This document shows positions 56,196 through 64,000 of a DNA stretch of 64,000 bases, one piece after another. A model generated the notes under the pieces. It ran no database searches, was not told the DNA's origin, and saw only the letters and a list, made by a program, of their open reading frames with translations. A program made the position numbers and the translations under genes. Position 1 is the stretch's first letter. The number at the start of each line of letters is the position of its first letter. Origin of the DNA: Cycas panzhihuaensis (Eukaryota > Cycadophyta). The stretch is from positions 174,289,741 to 174,353,740 of the forward strand of contig CM041465.1 of NCBI GenBank assembly GCA_023213395.1, read 5' to 3'.

Positions 56196-56940
56196 GTTAG
56201 TTTTTTTAGAGAGAGCATTAGGAGTTAATTTTTGAGAGAGAAGATAAAGACTATGAATAGAAAAGCCTTGATCATTTGAAAATCATTCTTGGGGAATTTA
56301 TTGTATTTAGGATAATGGCTTTGCATCATTAGGGTACATCTATGCAGATTAAAGGATTATGCTCACCTTGAGGAGGGCTACAACTACTGGATATTGAATC
56401 GGGTTTTGCTATTAATTTATTATCATTTCATTTACCGTTATTTATCAATATATGGATGTCATTATGTATGGGTGAATGAACTATGACCATTGAATGATAT
56501 TCTATGAAGAATTATGTACTATAAATATATGTTATCTGCTAGAAATATGATCTCTATAGAGAATTTTTGTTGTTAAATGCATGAAATTCTTTACAAAGAT
56601 CATATTTCTAGTAGATAACATACATTTACAACACATAATTCTTCATAGAATATCATTCAACAATCATAGTTCATCAATCCTTACAAAATAACATCCATAC
56701 ATTGACAAATAATAATAAATGAAATGATAATAAATTAACAATAGAACTTGATATAATATCCAACAATTGTAGCCCTCTTTGAGGTGAGAGCAGTCTTCCA
56801 ATTGGCACAGATGTGCCCTAATGGCGCAAGGCCATTATTCCAAGTATAATAAATCCTCTAAGAATGTTTTTCAAATGATCAAGGCTTTTCTATTTATGAT
56901 CTTTATTTTCTCTCTAAAAAACTAACTCTCAATTTTCCTT
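56196..56940. mobile_element. Foldback element / large inverted repeat
   Basis: Two arms of about 355-370 bp (about 56196-56566 and 56584-56940) are inverted copies separated by only about 17 bp. Long words match in reverse complement, e.g. gaatgatattctatgaagaa with ttcttcatagaatatcattc and agaaaagccttgatc with gatcaaggcttttct. Arms differ by scattered changes and small indels. The left arm has a partly doubled outer end. No coding sequence. It fits a foldback or MITE-like transposon, or an inverted duplication. Confidence 0.85.
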
Positions 56941-57670
56941 GTTGCAAGTCGCATCTTGGATTAGACAACAATAATCAATGATAAAATCATTGAGCAATTG
57001 AAGAAAGTAAATTCTGGTGGCAATGTCTAGAAGTCAACATATTTTGTATATGCAATTCTTAGAACAATACAATTCTCCCATTTCGACAGATGTCTGGTGA
57101 TGACATTCCAATTGCATTCAAACTTTCAAAGGTATGGAAGTCAAAAGTGCCATTGTTTCTCTATGAGTTATCAAAGGATTTCTTATATTTTGTGAGAAAT
57201 TTCATTGATCAACCCTTGAGAATAGATGGAAAGGTCAAAAGATGGCTAGGGAAAAAGAAATGGTGATTTCTATTTGTTTCAAGATTTTTGGACCATATGG
57301 TTGAATGGATATCAATGATATGCTCTATTTTTGCCTAAGTATCCTCCTATTCAACATGTTTTATGGAACTGTATAGACAGTTATCACTAAATAGGCCTAG
57401 GCTATATCCCAAGTGGAAGAAAACTCCTTTATAGGTTTTATGTAGCTTTTGCTCATTATTCCTTTGAAAATTAGTTTTCCTTAGGGTATTAGTAATATGA
57501 GTCATCTAGCCGTGCTAGAATACACATAATATGATTTGATAGTCTAATATATATATTAGTTCTTTAATCCTCATATCAAGAGCTATTTTGATAATGAACC
57601 TACTGAATACACACACACATAAAAAAAAGAAAAAAAAAAAATACACGCATAAATATATATACCGATCTTA
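56941..57670. other. Spacer, low-complexity end
   Basis: No gene seen. 57600-57660 is a low-complexity acac/poly-A/atat stretch. Confidence 0.5.
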
Positions 57671-57944
57671 TAGGATGTACATTTAATAAAGTATATGCCA
57701 TTATTCTATTTTACTTTTCTTTGAATTATTAATGTACTTATTTTTCTTCCAAGGTGTCATGGTTAAGTATATCTAATTATTAATTCAAATCGAAGTCATT
57801 GCACTAGTAGAATGTACATTTAAGAAAGTACATGCCATTATTCTATTTTGTGTTCCTTTGAATTATTAGTGTATTTATTTTTCTTCCAAGGTGTATTGGT
57901 TAAGTATATCTAATTATTAATTCAAATTGAAGGCATTGCATTAG
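57671..57944. repeat. 137-bp direct tandem duplication
   Basis: Two adjacent copies, 57671-57807 and 57808-57944, starting taggatgtacattt and tagaatgtacattt, offset exactly 137 bp. They differ at roughly a dozen positions. Both contain ttcttccaaggtgt and taagtatatctaattattaa. Noncoding. Confidence 0.9.
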
Positions 57945-59613
57945 TGCTACTAGTTTGTCTTTATCATTCCTTTAATATTCTTTTTTATTTAAGATTTAAT
58001 GCTTTAAACTATAAGTTGGGTTATTTAGCTCAACTAGTGTACCCTTCAAAAGTTGGGTATTATTTCTTATGTTTTATCCTCCCTTTTCCCTATATATACA
58101 TGTTCTCCAAGCTCTTAGCTAGTAAATAAGACTATTAAATTGTGTTGGTGTGTTTGATTAATGGTTCAGTGCTTTTCCCTTCCCTGAAAATCACCTTTTC
58201 TCTTCGTGGTTGTTAGTTTGTGGATTGAGTGACTAAGCTATGATGGTTAGCCTAAATATTAACCTAGTATTTAGTTGGAATCTTTGCATTCCACATATTC
58301 TTCCATCATAAGCCATAGTAGGTATCTTCACATTATATTAATATGACCTTCATTTACAAAAGGGAATTGCCCTTACTAAATTAAAGGGTCAAGACTTATT
58401 GTTGTTACCCTTGTCCCTAAGCCAACTTTGGACACTTGTAGACTAGTACATACTCTGAATAGACACTTTTAATAGAAGGATGATGGGTAGAAGGTTTAAT
58501 AGAAAAGAAGGTGGGCCTAAACTTTTATAAAAAATAGTTAAATTAAGAAAAAATATTAGAAAATTACAAAAAGAAATAAAAGAAACAAAAATCAACGTAC
58601 ACAATTTTTATGTCATTATTAATGCTTCACACTCTGATTTCTTGTTATTATAAGGAAATACTAAATAATAGTAGCCATTTGAGGCCCAAACTTTGTTACA
58701 ACATGTACACCATGACTCTAAGATTTGGATTATATTTACCATCCTCACGTTTAATAGTGAATGGTTATTATTATTTCTCTCCCATTATTTATTTATTTAT
58801 TTATTTTCCCATTACTCAAATAAGTGTGAGCCTACAAATGGCCATGTAAGATTTGTGTGGGATATTTAAGGGCTCTTACACTACTATAGAAACTCAAAAT
58901 GAATTGCCTAACCTATATTATAACTCATTGTTGCCAAATATAAAGAGGAATAACTATCCCTTAATGCATCTATTAACAAACCCTAACGTCTAGTATCCCA
59001 ACTAGAGAACTACATGCATATGCCTCTTTCAATATGTTTTTAGCTAAGAACCACTATACAAACTATTGTAATGTATCATGCTTGTAATAAATCCCTAACT
59101 AATTAACAGAGAGATTTGGCACACAACAAGAATCAAGCATGAAGGCAATGTAAAAATTATGTATGATGATGGTTTAAAAATGTTCCACAACTTTGATAAT
59201 ACTTGGACTGAACCCAATAATATTTACATCTTAAAAAAAAATCCAAGAAAATCAACTCTAATAAACCAATGCTATAAGAAAGAATTACCTAATAGCTTTA
59301 TTGATGAGATAAAAACAACCCTTTTTGAGGAAGGAAACCTCTAACTCCCAAATGGAAGAATACAAGAAGAAATACCAAAACTACTTTTGTCTTGACATTC
59401 TACCCTAATGATATAAGATTACTAAGAGTTATTTTAACCCTCTACTACATGTGGAATACTTGATTATTGTGATAAAATGTTATAATATATTAATATACTA
59501 TATAGCACTTAAGGTAACTTAATATAGAATAAAATGTTATGTAGATACAAGAAAATAACAAGGCACTCTTTAGATAGTAAGTACTATAAACTTATGCCCA
59601 AGTACTATGGACC
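57945..59613. other. AT-rich region without supported gene
   Basis: No LTR or pol similarity. A plus-strand frame at about 59102-59344 (WTEPNNIYILKKNPRKST, FIDEIKTTLFEEGN) is open over about 80 codons but unassigned. Confidence 0.4.
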
Positions 59614-59987
59614 TATTCGGGAATATGAAATCATATACAAATGTTCTCGGCCATAGAATCTTTTACCATACACAACAAGTAAACAAATATATGCTAATAA
59701 CAAATGCATAGTACATAGGAATTTACGTAGGAAAACCCTTTTGGGAAAAAAACCACCACAAAAGGATCCTTGATGAATCACTTGATTATTTCACAATGAA
59801 TCGATACAATAATCTTAGATGTTGAATATATAAGGCCTCAAGGCATGTATACTCTTCTAAGAGGTGTCACTCGATTAGGGTTGTGACCCTCCGAATAAAT
59901 CACATATTTTTGGCTTCACACATTTTCACTTAATTAAACCACATTAACATTAATTAAGTGGTTTAATAATTAATTGCTACATTAACA
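59614..59987 (-). repeat. 3' LTR of element C
   Basis: 374 bp, matches the B LTRs; the outer end has decayed to tattcgggaata (family tgttcgggaaca). Confidence 0.92.
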
Positions 59988-59999
59988 TCCCCCCTTAAT
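59988..59999 (-). promoter_or_regulatory. Polypurine tract of element C
   Basis: Minus strand attaagggggga, identical in type to that of B. Confidence 0.88.
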
Positions 60000-60649
60000 G
60001 TGAATGTGAGGAACCTACCAACTGCAACCGCTGTGTTATCACGAAGGCTGGGATTATCTTACGACTTCTTTCCTTGTTGATACATCCCTCCTCAATGATA
60101 ACATTGGTGAGTCCAAGTTCGATACACATTTTCGTAAATTGATCTTCAGTGAGAGGTTTGGTGAACACGTCTTCAAGTTAGAATTCACTCAGACAATAGT
60201 CATCTTATAGATTCCCTGATTTGATCTATTCATGAATGTAATGGTGATGAATCTTAATGTGCTTTATAAGCATATGAAACTTTGGATTCTTTGATGGGAA
60301 AATTGTACGTTGGTTATCAACAAAGATAATTGAGTCCATGTGAGACTCTAAGAAACTCTAATAAACCTTGCAACCATATGACTTCCTTCGCACCTGTACT
60401 GAGTCCTTAATATTTTGCCTCTGTAGAATAGAGCGCCACTGTCTGTAGCTTCTTCGACTGCCAATAAATAAATCTATTGCCAATTCCAAACAAGTGTCCA
60501 ACAGTGGACTTTCGATCATCAGAATTTTCTCCCTAATCAACATCCGTGTAGCAATGCAATTGTATCTCTTCACCTTGATGGTATTCGAGACCAAGATTGA
60601 TAGTCCCCTTTAAATACTTTAGAATCCACTTCATTGCAATCAAATGAGG
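60000..60649 (-). pseudogene. Copia RNase H of element C
   Basis: Matches B's RNase H region position by position. Short readable pieces remain in shifting frames. The open 78-codon stretch at 60358-60594 is a shifted frame over the GYLFG/ALSSTEAEY part, not the coding frame. Confidence 0.75.
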
Positions 60650-61750
60650 TTATTGAGGATTCTGCATGTAGCAAAAAACCAACCTAACAGTGTGTGCAAT
60701 ATCAACGATGGTATGAGTCAAATAGATCAGACTCCCTACCAACTGGCGATACTTTGTGCCATATACAGAGGGCTTAGCCATATCCTTTTGTAACTTCGTG
60801 CCTTTCACATATGATATTATAACTGGTTTGCAGTTTAGCATCCTAAATTTCTCCAGTAAGTTCTTCACATACTGAGATTGTAACAACACAATCCTGTCAT
60901 CCATCTACCATACCTGAATGCTCAAGAAGTAGTGAAGTCTCCCGAGGTATGTTATGTTAAATGAAGCTCCCATATTGGATTTAACTTTAGTAATAGACCT
61001 GTCACAATTACTGCTGACGACTAAATCATCCATATATACTATGCAAGCATCTATTGAAGTCCCTCTTCTCTTCACATATAGATTCAGGTTGAGTTCTGAA
61101 ATCTTGAAACCTTTAGCTTTCAACTTCGCATCCATCTTTTCATACCAAGCATGAGGTGCTTGTTTTAAGCCATAGATTGACTTCTTCAAATGACACACAA
61201 GATGCTCTTAGCCATCCTTAACAAATCCCAGAGGTTGCGACATGTATATCTTCTTCTTTAGATCTCCATTAAGGAATGTAGGCTTTAGGTCCATCTGATC
61301 TAACTTCCAACCATAAGCTGCTGCTAAGGAAATCAACAAATGAACCGTTGTCATTCTGGAGACTGGTGCAAATGTCTCCTCATAGTGAATTCCTTCTTTC
61401 TTCTTGAATCCTTGTGCAACAAGTTTGGCCTTAAACTTGTCCACCTCTCCATCAGAGTGAAACTTTGTCTTGTAGACCCACTTGCATCCTACAAGATTCT
61501 TTGTTGAAGGTAGTGGAACTAAATCCTATGTGTCATTCTTCAACAGAGAACTATACTCCTCCATTGTAGCTCTTCATCTTGGATCTCATTTCGCTTCATC
61601 GAACGAATCAAAATCATTAGAATCGTTGGTGTCTACCAGTAGAGTTTGACTGGCTTGCTGGCTTCGTGTTCTTCGATCATTAGTTAAGGTTTGCATCACC
61701 ACAATGGAATCTACTATAATCTTTCTTGCTCATAAAGGTATTGAAGGACT
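60650..61750 (-). pseudogene. Copia reverse transcriptase of element C
   Basis: 61208-61444: [52 protein letters not shown], so the first catalytic Asp is kept. 60905-61198: HLKKSIYGLKQAPHAWYEKM and CIVYMDDLVV (YMDD variant of the YVDD motif). 60650-60904: QSQYVKNLLEKFRMLNCKPV, GSLIYLTHT. Broken by stops between these pieces. Confidence 0.9.
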
Positions 61751-62890
61751 TGTTATTGGAGGTACTTCAGCTCACAACAACTCCTTACTATTACTCGTCC
61801 CACTTGATCCTGCTTCCTCAGGTGTTTCAGTGACTAGCTCATTATCCTCTTCACTTGATGAATATGGGAATGGGAAAAGGAGGGGGGGTAAAAAGGCTCC
61901 TTTGATGATCGATCGGCATGATACGTCGATGTCTCATCAAATTTGACATCTTGACTAACCATAATCATTTTCCCCTATGGATTCCATAGTCTGTAGGCTT
62001 TGTTCTTCATGCAATACTCCATGAATATGCACTTTAGACTTTTTCGATCCAACTTCTTTTGGGTATCATATGGGATGTAGGTGTATGCAATACACCCAAA
62101 TGTTTTTAAATGGCTAATGACAAGTTTACGACCAGTTGATTTCTCTTTGGGGGTCATGCTGTGAACTGTTTGAGTGGGTACCCGATTCAAAATATATATA
62201 GCAGTCACCACCTTTGGTGGTAGGTTTTGAGCATGCACCATACGCCTCACCATCTCCATCATGGTATGGTTCTTTCTTTCAACAACTCTATTTTGTTGTG
62301 AGATATATGAGACCATAAATTTCTGCTTTATACCATGATCACGATAGAACTGATTAAATGCATTATTGTCATATTTCTTGCTATTATCACTTCTTAATGA
62401 CTTTATTTTCTTATTACATTCATTTCCAACCATCATTTTCTTGTCACGAAAGTGATCAAACACATCTAACTTATTTTTGAGAAAGTAAACCCAGGTCTTC
62501 CTGGTATAGTCATCTACAAAAATAAGGGTATAATAAGCTCTAAATATCGAAGGGTTAGGAAGATGACCGATTATGTCTAAATGTACAAGCTTTAGTTTCT
62601 CCTTGACTCTCTAGGCTTTAGCCCAAGTAAAAGGGTAGCAGTGGTGCTTACCATACATACATCATTCACACACACCATCTGAGCAGGTAACCGACGACAA
62701 TCCTTCCACCATCTTCAACCTCTTTAATAAAGCAATACTCCTGTAATTAAGGTGACCTAGGTGGTTGTGCCACAACTTACTCATGTCATCTATGCTGGCA
62801 ACAAAGGCGTAGGACTTCTTTTGAGATTGACAATTTTCAAACACCCAGAAGTTGTCCCTAACTTTCCCAATAGCCATGATAACAAAGTTC
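61751..62890 (-). pseudogene. Copia integrase of element C
   Basis: 62662-62877 holds the zinc part (LWHNHLGHLNYRSIALLKRL, CSDGVCE). The core at about 62460-62600 has HLDIIGHLPNP (first Asp kept) and VDDYTRKTWVYFLKNK. 61975-62463 reads SLRSDNSKKYDNNAF (second Asp kept), then SQQNRVVERKNHTMMEM and FGCIAYTYIPYDTQKK. N-G-V-x-E has become N-R-V-V-E. Confidence 0.88.
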
Positions 62891-63305
62891 TATTTTGGAT
62901 CCTTAATCAGGCATTTGTCATCATAGAGTTCCACCTTCATACCTTGTTTGTAGATCTCTCGGGTTGAAAGAAGGTTCAACAACATCTTCAGTATATAGTA
63001 TACCCCAGTAAATTTACCTCCTACAATGGAAACTTCACCGATACCTTCTACTGGCAAGACACAAGCATCACCAAGGACAATATGAGCACCACTTTGATTT
63101 GAAGTTATTATATTAAAGTTATGCCTCTGGTAAGAAATATGCTTCTGTTCTCTAAAGTCAAGCACCCAATAATCTTTCTGATTAGATTCAGTTGATAAGG
63201 CTTTTGCTCGGATGTAGTGAGTAGCAATATTTTTCCCTTTATCATCCTGGTTGACTTTGCGCTTGTTACGACACTGGAACTAACAATTCTTCTCGTGGTG
63301 ACCAT
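62890..63305 (-). pseudogene. Copia protease of element C
   Basis: The active site reads DFREQKHIS where copia has DSGAS.H; the AGA codon is in the same place as in A and B. Then VLGDACVLPVEGIGEVSIV, GGKFTGVYYILKM, KCLIKDPK. Just upstream a TAG at 63280-63282 follows the zinc knuckle, as in B. Confidence 0.87.
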
Positions 63306-64000
63306 CCTTCTTATAATAATTGCATTTCCTGTTATACTTCTTTTTGTCTTGAGAACTTTCTCCTGACCTCTATATGATCTTCTCCTCCTTAGTGGCCTCC
63401 TTCATCTAAGTTTTCATGGCTAAGGCCTGACTTGAACCAGAACCTCCAATCATACCGTGATGTTTGAGCTCGGCATCCTTTGCTAGAATCAGATTTTTAA
63501 GCCTATTAAATGTCTCTACTTCCATCACTTTATCTCTACCATAAATAGTCTGGAATGTGGTGAAGACAGCCAACAATTTTAACATGATTATTGCGAGTAG
63601 TAATGCATCATTGATCAAGTTTGGCTTCAATTACTCTAGCTTATTCTTCAAGTCTGTAATCTTGTTAAGGTAGAAGCTGATGTTATTCTCATCCTCCACA
63701 CGAGTTGAGTAATTCCAACATTAGTGCCATATGCCTATTCGTCTGCTTCTTTTTAAATGTATCACATAATTTTCTCCATATCTCTGCTAGTTCATCAAGA
63801 TTGTGAATCAACACTCTCTGGTATGGTGCCAATTATAGTTTCAATAGTCCCACGACTATAAATTGCTTCTCTTCGAGACGAATATGCTCCTTATGGTCTA
63901 ATGGAATCGCGTCCACTTTTGCTTTGGTGATTCCCCAGAGTTGATTCACCATCAGAATAAGTTCCATATTGGCCTTCCACTTACTGAAATTGTTACCATT
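63306..64000 (-). pseudogene. Copia gag of element C (start outside window)
   Basis: Zinc knuckle CNYYKKDGHHEKNC (second Cys lost) lies near 63285-63330. 63406-63630 reads INDALLLAIIMLKLLAVFTT, FQTIYGRDKVMEVETF. Further gag to the edge in broken frames (FSKWKANMELILMVNQL near 63950). Confidence 0.87.

Larger units (their letters stand above)
59614..64000 (-). mobile_element. Ty1/copia element C (3' part; 5' end outside window)
   Basis: Third member of the A/B family, minus strand. 3' LTR 59614-59987, PPT, RNase H, RT, integrase, protease, gag up to the right edge. Compared with B the order and sequence agree throughout. Many stops and frameshifts. Confidence 0.93.

Noticed and set aside
60358-60594. 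78-codon minus frame, similar to one at 43917-44123 plus
   Set aside because: Both are the same shifted frame over the copia RNase H region; similarity comes from element homology.

Overview
This window looks like intergenic DNA of a large-genome seed plant. A gymnosperm is my guess, from the density of old, degraded, nested retrotransposons and the lack of intact cellular genes; the sequence alone does not prove it. Nothing is bacterial or viral in layout. I see no intact host gene. The best host-derived piece is a glycosyltransferase-like fragment near 49.0 kb. Almost every protein-like stretch belongs to a Ty1/copia, Ty3/gypsy or LINE element, and nearly all carry stops or frameshifts.

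Left part (1-33.8 kb) is a multi-layer nest. The oldest layer is a minus-strand LINE reverse transcriptase gene, now in three pieces: 7187-7382, 16722-17058 and 33232-33800. Gypsy element I (7383-16716, plus, target duplication GTCTC) split it once. Gypsy element F (about 17059-33231, plus) split it again. The 5' LTR of F was then hit by two related minus-strand copia elements only 95 bp apart: D (17085-22252, duplication GAAGA) and E (22352-27528, duplication CATTC). Inside F lies H, a minus-strand element relic. At the far left copia element J (minus) ends at 7181 and is itself interrupted by copia element A (minus, up to 4789).

Middle part: 33.8-38.5 kb is non-repetitive-looking sequence with a few unassigned reading frames. 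Copia element B (38566-44893, plus, 376-bp LTRs, duplication GTATA) is the only complete copy here of the family that also contains A and C. G (45826-48436, minus) is a short LTR element lacking pol. It carries an unusual reading frame that resembles one in H.

Right part: a glycosyltransferase-like fragment (48.99-49.2 kb), a gag-like and acidic reading frame (49.97-50.88 kb), a coding-poor LTR pair K (about 51199-56114), a 0.74-kb foldback element (56196-56940), a 137-bp tandem duplication (57671-57944), and the 3' part of copia element C (59614 to the window end, minus).

How the parts relate: A, B and C are one copia family and share the same inactivating changes in gag and protease. This suggests the family spread from already defective sources. 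By-eye LTR differences are about 3% for E, 3-4% for D, 6% for I and 12% for B. For the nest this agrees with D and E being younger than the layers they sit in.
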